From positions 62,001-126,000 of the forward strand of contig JAMPIV010022916.1 in NCBI GenBank assembly GCA_024509875.1: a stretch of DNA of 64,000 nt, written 5' to 3'. The translations under genes and the position numbers were made by a program. Below, in pieces: positions 49,774 to 61,588 of this stretch. Numbering within the stretch: position 1 is the first letter of the stretch; every line of letters starts with the position of its first letter. The notes under the pieces were generated by a model. The model had not been told where the DNA came from. It saw only the letters and a list, made by a program, of their open reading frames with translations, and searched no databases. This stretch comes from Oreohelix idahoensis (Eukaryota; Mollusca; Gastropoda; Stylommatophora; Oreohelicidae).

Positions 49774-51964
49774 TGTGATAAACGAGCGCAAAGGCCTTAT
49801 TGCTCCATCTTTTCCTACATTCTTCATACGGTATTTTCTCCGACATTTGCTCTCTCATCTCATATTTGCGATCCACATTTGCTATTTCGTTGTTGTGATT
49901 ACTCGCGACCGGTATCTAGAGAACCACATTTGTTCTTTCATCGGGGGAAATAAAGTCCTTTGATTGAGTCCACATGCCTGACATTATCATTTGAAGCCCA
50001 CATTGTATCGTGATAAATCTGGTAAAAACACATATGGTCATCCTAATCAAACTGTAATTTCTGTGACACCACATTGGACGCCCAGATTGGCCAGGGGAAA
50101 ACGTGGCCGCGGTTCACACAAGTGTGGGTTGAACACATTGGACGCCCAGCTTGGGCAGGGTGACTTCCAGAAATATATAATACCGCATAATCTACTAGAG
50201 TGAGGCAGTCCAGGTTTTTACCTTGTGAGGAAGAGATCAAACCCAAAAACGCATAGCCTAATACACGTGTTTATTCAGAGTGGATGATAATTCAGTTCCG
50301 TGATTAATTGTGTTCTTAAAGGATTTTGCGAAGGGAAAAGAAGGTTAGTAGATCTTATACTTATTAATACATTTTCTTAATTTTGTTTATTTTAACCTCA
50401 CAGCTAAAATGTGCGGAAGATAAAGTTTCAAATAATTCTTGGCATAACTGATTAATAAAATCAGAAGATTTTCATAGAAGATGATAGGATGATAGAAGGT
50501 AATTAATAGTTCATATTTCACCTTTATATCATCATCACAGTCTCCCATATGCACACACTCTCATGCACAAGATATTTAACATCATTAGAATTGAACTCAG
50601 AGAGAGGGAGATGAATAATGAGCAGTAGTTTAAATGAAAGTCAACCAGTGATGTTAAATGTGAAAAACTTACGAAGACTTTTGTGTGTCTTCAGTTCATC
50701 AGAAGTCTGAGTCTACACGCAACGTGTCTGACGTCTAACCAGAAATAAGTTATCAAAAACGGACATTTGGCTAGCAGAATTCGCCATAGGACATCTTTCA
50801 TTCCTCAATTTAAAAGGAATATTGTCTCACCCACAAGTCATAAGGTGGACGCAGCATTTTTCGTCACCATATACTGCTTGCTCACAAGTTCAATACAGAG
50901 TTATCACAAGTTCAATACATCGTTATCACAAGTTCAATACAGAGTCATCATAAACTCTAATCACTCGAAAGATCATTATTATCTGAAGTCAAGCAAAAGA
51001 GCTCAAAAGAGGAATCGCATATTTATACCACGTGCAACACACTCTTAAGCGCATTTTATGAAGCAGACTCGAAAGTATATGAATCACGACTACATACGAA
51101 AGATTATGAGTCTACATATCACTAACATTTCGTGAAGATATCCAGTCTGACCAGTACCGTCGGGAGATTAGACCACAGACCTTTTGTTCATATGACAACT
51201 ATTAACTGTTGATCCACACTACAGAGATATACTCAAACAGTGAAGGAATATACATAAATATCTCGTCAGCGTTCTCCGTACGACAACAGTATTCATCAGA
51301 ACGTCCTCGACTTAGAGATACCCCATTCGACATAACGTATAACAACTTGGGACATTTTATGCATACATGTGAATCCTCATATCTAGGAGAAGCATTTAGA
51401 GACACATGGACTGTGTAGAGTACTCACCATTTTGGTAACACGTATCATATCACATCATCATTTCACTCTACACCAGTTCATCCTTAATTAACTATTACTT
51501 AATTAACTGTAATTTTATTATCTCATCTGTGTGTTTTGTGTGAATCGTCTTTCACCATCATCACGTTCTAACCATTACTAACCCTATATGTGTGGATATT
51601 TCATTAATAAACCCAACGATCAGTTGATCATTATCAAGAGTTTGTTAATCTATCACTCGTGCTGTCGGTGTTACATATTCACCTATAGGAACCTTTCTCT
51701 ACTCAGATGAGGTTGGGGGCTTTTTCTTTACGGGATCTAAGGGCAGAAGCTAAGGTCGTGGGGAAACAGAACTCTTTCTATAATTTATTAGAAAACACTG
51801 TCTAGTGGAAAGCATTCGCATTCCTGTCTTCTTGTCCCTATCTCGAATAGGTCTTTTTTTCTTTCTTAACGAGCCAATTTCTAGAGACCTTATATCTAAT
51901 ATCTCATAGACTATTCCTGGCAAAAACTACTGTCGTAGTTGCCCCAGTGACTCACCACACGACA
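49774..51964 (+). repeat. element B 3' LTR
   Basis: A 2191-bp uninterrupted LTR, TGTGATAAAC to CACACGACA. Contents match the split 5' LTR: 22-bp triple repeat at 50884-50949 and AATAAA at 51606-51611. It is unusually long for a Ty3/gypsy LTR. The short frames inside are also in the 5' LTR and have no motif. Confidence 0.97.
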
Positions 51965-51969
51965 GTAGT
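51965..51969. repeat. target-site duplication GTAGT, right copy (element B)
   Basis: Matches 37812-37816. Element A sequence continues from 51970. Confidence 0.93.
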
Positions 51970-52048
51970 CATAGAGAAGTACAACAAAATGAACAAGATA
52001 GAGAGACCAAGGGAACATGTAATTGGGAAATAGAGAGTGTCGACTGTC
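51970..52048 (+). pseudogene. element A fragment between insertions B and C
   Basis: About 79 bp of A's charged C-terminal coding region. If B is ignored, the frame from upstream stays open through this fragment. It ends at the duplication CTGTC (52044-52048), where C begins. Confidence 0.7.
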
Positions 52049-53201
52049 TGTAACTGTACTTTTTCTCTTGTTGAGGTGATCACTGGCCCAAGACAGTATA
52101 CATGTTGTTAGGTGTGTGGTGCGAGCGGATGATGAACTGAGTGTGGGTGCGAATGAAGGCGCGAATGTGTTTAGGCTCGTATGTATGTAGACCCTGCAAC
52201 CCATACACTCACATGCAGTAGTCAAGGATGCTTGGACACTGCAGACACGTTTCAAAACATTTATTGACGAGAACACACATGGTATCAACAGGAACAGTCA
52301 TTGTAAACAAGGTCATGCTGACCGGAAATCGATAGGTATACATTAGGCATTCAGCAAGCTGGTAAACATTTGAATATTCGTGCATGGTCAATACAATGTT
52401 CTTCAATAAGGACAGTTCGTGGCGTCGCCCTGGTATCACTGACAAAACGCGTCAGATACCCTAATCACTTTGACACATAGGTGCAACTTGGCATTCCCCG
52501 CCAATTGCACATTATCAGGCTGTAGTATAATAGCCGAAAACACAGGCCTCGTTCTGACGTCGGCTGTGTACTTCTGATAAGCAGGTTACCATCAACCCTG
52601 CAGTAATGCTTACTGTAGACATAAATTCCGCCAATCTGCGGTTCCCACAATATATCTTCGTCACTGGATTTCTGGATGGTATGAAGACTAATAGTCTTGG
52701 ATGGCTACCTTGAGCACAACATATATGTTCTGTAATGGAGGACCGGTGAGCTGCAGTTCACAGACTAGGCAATCTTCTAACATGTTCTGCTACCGAAAGC
52801 ATAGTAATGGAAAAAGTCGGTATTACCTGTAACCGAGTCCACAGAACAATATAAGAAACTCTGCTGTCATTCCAACGCACAGAGATTCACTGGGGAAAAC
52901 TGCCAGTGCAGTCACTTCGAAGATTCTCCCCGAAAAACACAATGGACTCTCGTCCCTTCAGAAACCAGGACACTTCCCGGCTTGCCGGAAGTCTAACTCA
53001 ACTCCCGCTTAAAAAAACCTGCCCATGGGCATACGCCCGAACTGTCTACCTTTGACCCTAAAGGTCAAACACAATGAATGAATAAACAAGGGAAGACAAC
53101 CCCTAATCAACCTGACATCGCAGGTAAAGACACAATTATTCTTATGATAAAAACATAAGCACATAACTTGACAGATGACTCCGTAAAAAATGACAGCAAG
53201 A
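52049..53201 (-). repeat. element C 3' LTR
   Basis: 1153 bp, almost identical to 60219-61371 at a constant offset of 8170. The minus-strand polyadenylation signal AATAAA is the complement of 52260-52265. The LTR's first bases differ by one substitution from the 5' copy (TCTTG versus TGTTG). Confidence 0.96.
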
Positions 53202-53220
53202 TATTACTACCACCCCCCTG
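53202..53220 (-). promoter_or_regulatory. element C polypurine tract
   Basis: The minus strand reads CAGGGGGGTGGTAGTAATA directly before the 3' LTR. Confidence 0.75.
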
Positions 53221-53636
53221 TAAAAAAAAATGAAATTTTTTTTTTTTTAATATGTCCATGAGCAAGAATGCACAAGTATCACTTATGTGCTCATGAAAAA
53301 AATGAACCTAATATCAGGTACAATAGACGCATAAACAAAGCGTCTGAAGAGGATACAAATCATCTCCCAACATAGGAGAAAATATTTCCTTTAAGCCAAA
53401 CAAACTAAGGGGGTACCATTAAAGAAACCTAAGTTGCTGGCAATACCAATCGTATATCAATCATTACTAAATACTATAATTATAGCAATATACAAATGTC
53501 ATGAATTACAATGCTATATTAGCAACATATCACTGATGGATGGACAAAATGAAATTTGTTAAATTATCTAAACATCATCCAAATACATTTGTATTACAAC
53601 ATATTAGGATATTAAGGAAAAACTAGGACACAAGAT
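53221..53636 (-). other. element C 3' untranslated region
   Basis: About 400 bp between the RNase H stop and the purine tract. It contains an A/T-rich palindromic stretch (A9TGAAAT13 at 53223-53249). No env-like frame is present. Confidence 0.6.
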
Positions 53637-54218
53637 TTAACTGGAATCATGTGGGCATCTGGACAATATGTCCGCCATCACATTATCCGAACCACGGATA
53701 GCTCGCACCGTGAAATGGAAAGGCTGAAGAGCAATAGCATAACGAGTAGATCTCGAGCTCTTCAAATCCTTACTTTGCATAGCCTTAAGAGCTTTTTGGT
53801 CGGTTTCCATAAAGAAATGCGCGCCCAGAAGGAACCTTTGTAGCTTAAGAATGGACCAAACCATAGCCAACAATTCACGGTCTAAAACCGAGTAATTCCT
53901 TTCTGCCGCATTTAGCTTCCTAGAAATATACATTACAGGATGCAGAGTTCCTGAATATTCCTGCATTAGCGCCGCTCCAATCCCAGTGGAAGAGGCATCA
54001 CTACGAAGAACAAAAGTCTTATCAATCGTTGGTAGTCTTAAGATAGGATGAGATGAGAACAAATTCTTAACCTGATCCAATGAAGATTGGCATTCCTGGG
54101 ACCAACGCACCATATTAGGAGAACCTTTTTTCAATAACGATGAAAGTGGTGCCATAATGGAGGACAGATTCTCAATGAATCTTCCATAGAATTGTATCAA
54201 TCCCAAGAGACTACGCAC
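53637..54218 (-). pseudogene. element C: RT end and RNase H
   Basis: A 193-codon minus-strand frame carrying the RT connection (MRSLLGLIQFYGRFIENL) and RNase H with FVLRSDASSTGIGAALM, YSVLDRELLAMVW, METDQKAL and GSDNVMADILSRC. All four acidic positions are present. It is separated from the preceding RT frame by a one-base shift in the T7 run at 54223-54229. It ends with a stop and no integrase follows. Very similar to element D at 23.2-23.9 kb. Confidence 0.9.
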
Positions 54219-54600
54219 TTGCTTTTTTTGTCTTCGGAACCGAGATATTTAATATCTTCGAAATGTTTTGGTCCTCTGTCTTCAACAGACCATGACCAAC
54301 TCGATGACCTAGGAAGGAAATTTCACTAAACCCAACAAAAGCTTTAGAGGGTTTTGCAGTCAAACTATGCTCACGTAGAGTAGATAGCAATTCCTTTAGA
54401 CCCAAATAGTGTTCTTCCCAAGTATCGCTGAAAAGACAGATGTCGTCTAAATATGCGATGACATCTGCACGATCTGATAGAATTCGTCGCATCATGCGTA
54501 CGAAAGTCGCTGGGGCGTTCATAAGCCCGAAAGGCATAAAATTCCATTGAAACAGACCCCTAGGTGTCGAAAAAGCAGTGAGAGGTTTGGCGTGTTCCGT
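54211..54600 (-). pseudogene. element C: reverse transcriptase catalytic part
   Basis: A minus-strand frame with MPFGLMNAPATFVRMMRR and the catalytic YLDD (complement of 54442-54453), then LTAKPSKAFVGFSE and FLGHRVGHGL. This is the palm of the RT. It joins the upstream RT frame after a one-base shift near 54616 and the downstream one at the T7 run. Confidence 0.9.
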
Positions 54601-55240
54601 CAGTGAGACTGTGCCAATAACCTTTCGACAAGTCTAGTTTAGTAAAGAATTTAGCTTTAGAAAGTCTAATAAGTAGATCATCTAATAATGGCATAGGTTC
54701 AGCATCGAACTTCGTAACTTGATTTAATTTGCGATAGTCAACGCAAAGACGTATGTTATTGTCTTTCTTTCGAACAATAACTATCGACGAAGAATAAGCT
54801 GAAGTGGATGGTTCAATTATTTGCAGTTGAATCATTTCATCCAATTCTTTCTCGACTTGTGCTTGAAAATGAATAGGTATTGGGTATGGTCTTACTCTGA
54901 TCGGATTACGATCAGTAAGTATGATGTCATGTTCTATGACATCTGTGTGTCCAGGAATGTCGGTAAGGACATCCTGATATGATTGTAGCGTAGAGGATAC
55001 TTGACGTTGCTCCTCAAAAGACAAGTTCGAAGAGATTGTAACGTCCCTCCACGATTCCGTTGAATTCAGTGGAATCGCAGGAAGAGGTAAGTTAACGTCA
55101 GAAAAAATAGTTTCCTCATCCTGTATAACGGACAGGGATGAGATGTGACCATGTTGGACTGGAGAGTCGTCCGTCGCCTGGAAAATAGGCTGCAAATAGT
55201 CTGGACGTTCAATAAATCTGTTAGCATATTTATATGGAAG
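54560..55240 (-). pseudogene. element C: linker and RT N-terminal part
   Basis: The minus-strand frame begins just after the integrase C-terminal module and continues into RT fingers: RPYPIPIHFQAQVEKELDEM, SSIVIVRKKDNNIRLCVDYR and FFTKLDLSKGYW. The junction with the gag-PR-INT frame near 55225 is a one-base shift in a short A run. The shift occurs where the conserved HINML motif should run on into the linker. RT copies the element RNA into cDNA. Confidence 0.88.
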
Positions 55241-58200
55241 GTTTTATGCTTTCCATCAACATCGACGATGTAGTCGACATCGGAAATTTTCGAGACTATA
55301 GTGTATGGACCTTTCCATGAAATGAGAAGTCTATTCTCTCTTGAGGGAAGTAAGACATATGCTTTGTCTCCAGGACAAAGTTGACGTAGGCGTCTTTTCT
55401 TGTTCGCAAATCGCCTAGCTTTTTCTTTCTCAAATTCGGAAGATGAAGTTGCTAACCTGCACGATTCGATAATCTTTTCTCTAAGAGCAATGACATATTC
55501 ATATGACGATTGTGTATCATCGTCAATATTATCAGAAGTTATCAAATCGTGTAACAAGGACATCGGACCGCGCGGTTGCGCACCAAAGACAAGTTCGAAA
55601 GGAGAAAACCCTGTATGCTCGTTGGGAACTTCTCTATAGGCAAAGAGGACTGCAGGTAAAACCCTGTCCCAATCTTCAGGATGATCCTCCGTTATCTTGC
55701 CAAGTAAGTTCTTTAATGTCCTGTTAAGACGTTCTACCAATCCATTGGACATTGGATGATAAATACTACTGAGAGACCTTTTAATGTCTAGCGTAGCCAT
55801 TACCTGAGACATAACGTCCGAAATTAACTGAGTGCCGTGGTCCGACAGTATTTCTCCGGGGAATCCCAGACGAGAAAATATGAGCCAAAGAGCATCAGTG
55901 ATATCGACAGTTGATTTGCTCTTCAGAGGAATAGCCTCTGGCCAACGCATGCACATGTCCACGCAAGTGAGGATAAATTGGTGTCCTCTGGCTGACTTAA
56001 TCTTGAACGGACCAATGATGTCTATAGCCATTTTCTGAAACGGCCGAATCGGAATATCTGCAGCCTGAATAGGAGCAGCATGTCTCGGACCTCTAGACTT
56101 GACCTCTTGACAAATTTTGCAAGATCGGCAATAAATTCGGATGTCTTTATTCACGAATGGCCAAAAGAAGGAAGCAAGGACTCTAGTTTTAGTTCTGGAA
56201 AACCCCATGTGTCCAGCACACTGAGAATCGTGTGCATGCTGAAGAATTAAGGCTCTCATACACTTAGGCACAAGAATTTGCGAGTGCATAGACTTGTCCG
56301 AGTGTTGTACTATCAGTACCAATATACCATTCTTCATAGTAATATACGATTTGTGATTAGTATTTTGATTGGGATCCCCTTTCTTTGCAAGAAGGAAGAA
56401 TTTCTTCAAAGAAGGATCCTCTTCTTGACGTTTAACAAACGAGTCATGGGAAATCACCAAGTGCTCGTCTTGGCTATCAACTTCATTACTATTATCCGAT
56501 GAAGTTGGGGGATTAAGAGCTTGAGCTCTTGTCACCACTGCATTGACCGTTTGAATGTTTTTTCCCTCCCAACTAGAAATTTGTTGCGGGGTGCATTCCT
56601 TAACCCCATGAATACGACCGATTATAAGATCCGCAATAGGATTAGGAAGAAGACATGCATGGACATCTCCTGTGAAGAAAGGAGTGTCAATCCTAATAAT
56701 AGCAGTAGGATAACTTTCCATAGTACCACCAAATGTAACACATTTGATTGTTTTTCCAGTGGCACAACAAGGATCTATCAGAGACTCCCTAACCCCGACG
56801 GTAGTACATCCCGAATCGAAAAGTACTGAGACTAGCCTATCATTTATTAGACCTTTATGTAAGATGAGAGATCCTCTCCCATCATGCGCAACTGTAGCAA
56901 GTAGAGCAGGAAGAGGGTGACCACAACTTAGAGTAGATACAGTCGATGAGTCGAACAATGTTAAGCATTGGGGGCATTCAGTTGCTCTCCCAAAATCGAA
57001 AGCACAACGAGTGATAGCCCTAGAGTTACCACTATCATTTACTGTATTACAGGTTCCATCAAACTCTTGTTGTGCAGAGTTTGCCTGTTGGAAAGGTCTT
57101 TTTTTGTTAAATCTAGGTCTGCCTCGATTATCATTTCCCCTGTAATTATTTCGACTATCATTTCCCCTGTAATTGTTATCATATTGCCTATTGTAATCAT
57201 CATTCCGGTTTGAATCCCGGTTTCTAAATTCACCATCGTCATAATCTTGACGTCGAGAATGGTTATCTCGAAAGCTCGAATGGTTATTATTACGATAACC
57301 CTTGCGAAAGTGTCTAAGATTATTACCATTAAAATTACGAGAACTACCATCTTGTCTCCAATTCATAGACGAAGAACCATCATGTGTTGGATTACTCCGC
57401 TTCTGAGTGTAATTCTGATTACTTCCCCTATTCCAGTTTTGTTGAGCACCCTGAAATTTTTTTTTGAAATTAGGGCCATATGGTGTTGCCGAAGCAGCTG
57501 GCAACCCTTCTTTCACTTTAGAATTGCTAATTGTAGCATGGGGATGCGCGGTGGCATACTGACAACAGTATTTCTCCATATCTTTTAAGTTTTTAGGCTT
57601 ACGCTCATGAAGGAATGCAAGAAAAGAATCATTAACAGATGACAAAACCTTATCTCGCAATAATAAGTCCATTAGACCTTCATATGTTTTCTCAGTCTGA
57701 GACAACTCAACCCATCGTGTAAATGTACGACGTATTTTTGTAACAAAATCAGAGAAATCTACTCCATTTTCTGGCAACATTGTCCTAAAACGAAGACGAT
57801 AGTCTTCTTCTTTTAGTTGGTATTTTTTTAGCAATGCTGCTCTGACAACATCATAATTAGTCCTGTCATGTTCGTCTATTGTCATAAGAGTAGTCACTGT
57901 GTTACCTGTAAAAAATTCCATCAGTTGTTCAACATATTTTTCCTTTTTTATGTTATGCGTATCGCATAAAAATTGGAATCTATCTAGATAATCTGCTACG
58001 TCATCCTTTAAAGGATTGAAATGAGGCAATTTAATCCTATTAACAAACTCCTTTGTCGTACTCGAAGTTGTTTGCTGAGCACCCGTACTCGCCAATTTCA
58101 ATTTCTCTAACTCCAAAGTTGCGAGTCTTTCATCAAGTTCCATCTTCTGTTTTCTTTCCTCATGTTCCAGAATTGTTCTTTTATAAGACTCCTTGTCTTG

Positions 58201-58653
58201 TCCGGCCTTAGCTTTTACATTCTCATAGTCTATTTTGACTTGCTCTAGCTCACCAATAAGAGCCTGTTCTTTGCAAAGAAGATTGTTCTTCATTAAGCTC
58301 AATTCAACTTCTAACTCATTTTTCTCCTTTTCCAGTTGAGATTGTTTAACGGAGAATTCACCAAGTTTCTTATTATCTTCCATTAGTGCCGTCACTAGTA
58401 ATATGTTGCTGTCATTTTACACTTCAGCCTCCGCCTCTTTTTCTTGTTTTCTCATTTCCATCTGGAATTTTCTTTCATCTGATTGCATCTGCAATCTTAA
58501 ATTCTCAGCTTCTGCTTTCTTTTGTTCAGCTTCTGTTTTCAATACTTCTGACCTTAATGCAATGGCGAATAGAGCAGATGAATATTCTTCCAATTCTTTA
58601 CCAGACTTACCAAGGGTTAACCCTTGCTGGATGAAGAAATCCAATGTAGACAT
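55240..58653 (-). pseudogene. element C: Gag, protease and integrase (one stop)
   Basis: The minus-strand frame starts at ATG 58653 (MSTLDFFIQQGLTLGKSGKE) and has TAA at 58417-58419. Past the stop it stays open through integrase. Layout: coiled coil (58600-58080), capsid (~58040-57530) with a SCAN-like C-terminal part (YEGLMDLLLRDKVL), an Asn/Arg/Gly-rich nucleocapsid (57470-57080), a CPQC..SCGH cluster near 56960, and protease VLFDSGCTTVGV (DSG at 56811-56819). Then integrase: zinc site H..HMGFSRTKTRVLASFFWP..CKIC, and core MAIDIIGPF, LSDHGTQL and NGLVERLN with DX35E spacing. The GPY/F module is RLLISWKGPYTIVSKISDVD. No CX2CX4HX4C knuckle was found. Integrase before RT matches element B. Confidence 0.9.
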
Positions 58654-60195
58654 TCTGTCTAATGAGATCAGTAACCTGAAAAATTCAACAATTACCTTAT
58701 CCCACTTCAATGGGAGACAAGTCTGAAATGCTAGACTTGTATACTCACTTCACTTTATTTCACTCTCTTAGTCTTAGACAAAGACCTTGTATGGTCCTCT
58801 TGTTTATAATGTAACAAAAAATCACTTGAGTACCTGTGGAAAATAATTCCTTTATATCCCACCCACTATGGGCACAAGTCTTTTTTTTTTTTAAAGAACT
58901 TGAATATGTATTTCACCTTGTCTCAATCTTTGAGGATAACAAGTCTTTTATCAAAGAACTTGTATAAATATCTTATATAATAATATTTTATTAACAATCT
59001 CTATATGAAGAGTTTACCTTATCAATAATAATAATAATACATGACCAAGTGTATGTATGTAGACTGTGTATGATAATAATGTAGTACAATCATAAATACA
59101 AAGACAAAATACAGAACAATGACCGAAAACGTTCGCGGAAGTCAAATAAACAATACAGCAAAAAGTAAAGAAAATGTTACACAAATGTGTAATGATGACC
59201 GCGAAAAATAAACAAGATAAATGGCAACACTGTTATAAACGAAAAGGTGTAAAGAAATAAATGGAAGGAATGAGAGAAGAACAGATACAAACAAAATTAG
59301 TCGAAAAATCAAAGAACGGAAAAATAACGAAAACAACACTAACTGATGTCGTCACAGCTAAAAAAAAAAATAGCAACAAAAGTCGCTAGCAAATTTCAAT
59401 TAAGAAAATTGCAATCCCTACAGAACGCTTACAATAACCCTCGATTAAGTGGCATATTTACTGTAAGACCCACCAACCGAAAACCCGCAGAAAAACACAA
59501 GAAAAATACACAACAATAGTACAATTAACATAAATAGCAATCAATTCAATGTGTTGCAAAATAAAGCTTAGTCACACATGATATTAAAGTAACTAACTTG
59601 CTCCTTGCGAACACAGAAACAAAATGTCAAGCGCGCACTGAATGTCAAATCCACTGTAGCATAAAGTGGTATTCACGAACAAAAGTTACTATGACCTTCT
59701 CGACTTAGGACTTGCACATAGAATGTTTACAATTTCCACGTACTGTTTACAAACACTTGACCTCGAACAATATAGCTTGAATGCTCGGGCGTAGAAAAGT
59801 CTGTTGTTGACTGAAACGTGTAAACGACCAGCGGTACCGTTTACAAAAAGGGACTCGACTTGCAGTTGTGGTCCACGTAGCAAATGCCTAGATGTTAACT
59901 TCAGTACTTGTCCTGTTGTGGTTTATGTAGCATTATAACTTAAATGCTAGCACTGTTTATCTGGGTCAACAGTTGATGACCTATTTCTGTCCTGTTGTAG
60001 CCAAAACTTGCAAGTGTAGAATTAGCGATGTGTGTTACAGCTGTCCAGTGTGTAGCTTAGACCCACAGATCAGAAATGTAATGTGTACTTGTCCTTCTCA
60101 CGCAAATAGCCCCATGAAATGTAAATTTCTGGACCACATTAATGTCATCAATAATGTTAATTGCTCGCTCTGTCCACAAGAAATGTATCAGAAGA
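58654..60195 (-). other. element C untranslated leader
   Basis: About 1.54 kb between the primer-binding site and gag. AT-rich, with a T10-12 run near 58882. No coding motif was seen on either strand. Confidence 0.55.
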
Positions 60196-60214
60196 GTCCC
60201 CATACTGGCCACCA
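60196..60214 (-). promoter_or_regulatory. element C primer-binding site
   Basis: Four bases after the 5' LTR the minus strand reads TGGTGGCCAGTATGGGGAC. It begins with TGG as expected for pairing with a tRNA CCA end. I could not assign the tRNA, and it differs from element B's site. Confidence 0.6.
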
Positions 60215-60218
60215 AAAA

Positions 60219-61371
60219 TGTAACTGTACTTTTTCTCTTGTTGAGGTGATCACTGGCCCAAGACAGTATACATGTTGTTAGGTGTGTGGTGCGAGCGGAT
60301 GATGAACTGAGTGTGGGTGCGAATGAAGGCGCGAATGTGTTTAGGCTCGTATGTATGTAGACCCTGCAACCCATACACTCACATGCAGTAGTCAAGGATG
60401 CTTGGACACTGCAGACACGTTTCAAAACATTTATTGACGAGAACACACATGGTATCAACAGGAACAGTCATTGTAAACAAGGTCATGCTGACCGGAAATC
60501 GATAGGTATACATTAGGCATTCAGCAAGCTGGTAAACATTTGAATATTCGTGCATGGTCAATACAATGTTCTTCAATAAGGACAGTTCGTGGCGTCGCCC
60601 TGGTATCACTGACAAAACGCGTCAGATACCCTAATCACTTTGACACATAGGTGCAACTTGGCATTCCCCGCCAATTGCACATTATCAGGCTGTAGTATAA
60701 TAGCCGAAAACACAGGCCTCGTTCTGACGTCGGCTGTGTACTTCTGATAAGCAGGTTACCATCAACCCTGCAGTAATGCTTACTGTAGACATAAATTCCG
60801 CCAATCTGCGGTTCCCACAATATATCTTCGTCACTGGATTTCTGGATGGTATGAAGACTAATAGTCTTGGATGGCTACCTTGAGCACAACATATATGTTC
60901 TGTAATGGAGGACCGGTGAGCTGCAGTTCACAGACTAGGCAATCTTCTAACATGTTCTGCTACCGAAAGCATAGTAATGGAAAAAGTCGGTATTACCTGT
61001 AACCGAGTCCACAGAACAATATAAGAAACTCTGCTGTCATTCCAACGCACAGAGATTCACTGGGGAAAACTGCCAGTGCAGTCACTTCGAAGATTCTCCC
61101 CGAAAAACACAATGGACTCTCGTCCCTTCAGAAACCAGGACACTTCCCGGCTTGCCGGAAGTTTAACTCAACTCCCGCTTAAAAAAACCTGCCCATGGGC
61201 ATACGCCCGAACTGTCTACCTTTGACCCTAAAGGTCAAACACAATGAATGAATAAACAAGGGAAGACAACCCCTAATCAACCTGACATCGCAGGTAAAGA
61301 CACAATTATTCTTATGATAAAAACATAAGCAAATAACTTGACAGATGACTCCTTCAAAAATGACAGCAACA
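60219..61371 (-). repeat. element C 5' LTR
   Basis: 1153 bp; on the minus strand it runs TGTTGCTGTC to CAGTTACA. The minus-strand AATAAA is the complement of 60430-60435. The repeated small frames inside are not genes. Confidence 0.96.
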
Positions 61372-61376
61372 CTGTC
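61372..61376. repeat. target-site duplication CTGTC, right copy (element C)
   Basis: Matches 52044-52048. Element A resumes at 61377. Confidence 0.92.
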
Positions 61377-61588
61377 ACGTGGGTCTTTATATCATTAAAT
61401 TACCTACATCTTCTTCCTATTCTCTCACCCTAATCCTTTCATTTTATTATCTTTCCGTACTTGTTTTTCCTGTATTTTTTCGCTTCACTCGTTGCGAAAA
61501 ATATATTTCTTTCCCATCATCGTTTTTCTTTCTCATACTGACTAGTAACCTTATTGCATCAGATGTCAGTCGCGCAGGTAAGACGTGA
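61377..61588 (+). pseudogene. element A: last coding fragment, hydrophobic
   Basis: The frame that is open upstream of both insertions remains open here up to TGA at 61586-61588. The ~70 codons include hydrophobic stretches (YSLTLILSFYYLSVLVFPVF, then FFFLILTSNLIA) that could be membrane segments. This differs sharply from the charged region before it. It may be the true end of A's last protein, or a chance open frame. I recognise no family. Confidence 0.4.

Larger units (their letters stand above)
37817..51964 (+). mobile_element. element B: Gmr1-like LTR retrotransposon with nested LINE
   Basis: A complete element with two ~2.19-kb LTRs (37817-44787, split by the LINE; 49774-51964), PBS, gag, PR, INT, RT, RNase H, polypurine tract and a 5-bp duplication. 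Integrase lies upstream of RT, which identifies the Gmr1-like branch of Ty3/gypsy (named from Atlantic cod). Without the LINE the element is about 9.4 kb. The LTRs differ by roughly 11 substitutions and one 2-bp indel by eye, so insertion is recent. Coding is broken by three single-base shifts that all move the frame the same way. Confidence 0.93.
52049..61371 (-). mobile_element. element C: Gmr1-like LTR retrotransposon (minus strand)
   Basis: A complete 9.3-kb element with 1153-bp LTRs (52049-53201 and 60219-61371), flanked by CTGTC (52044-52048 and 61372-61376). On the minus strand the order is LTR, PBS, ~1.6-kb leader, gag, protease, integrase, RT, RNase H, purine tract, LTR. Integrase again precedes RT. 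Only about five differences separate the LTRs by eye. Lesions: one gag stop (58417-58419) and single-base shifts near 55225, 54616 and in the T7 run 54223-54229. Confidence 0.93.

Noticed and set aside
57247..57588. 113-codon plus-strand frame and nearby Ile/Thr-rich frames
   Set aside because: They are antisense to the Asn/Arg/Gly-rich nucleocapsid of element C.
61377..61588. Envelope gene of a retrovirus-like element
   Set aside because: Hydrophobic stretches alone are too weak. I see no signal peptide, cleavage site or fusion-peptide pattern, and no long frame.
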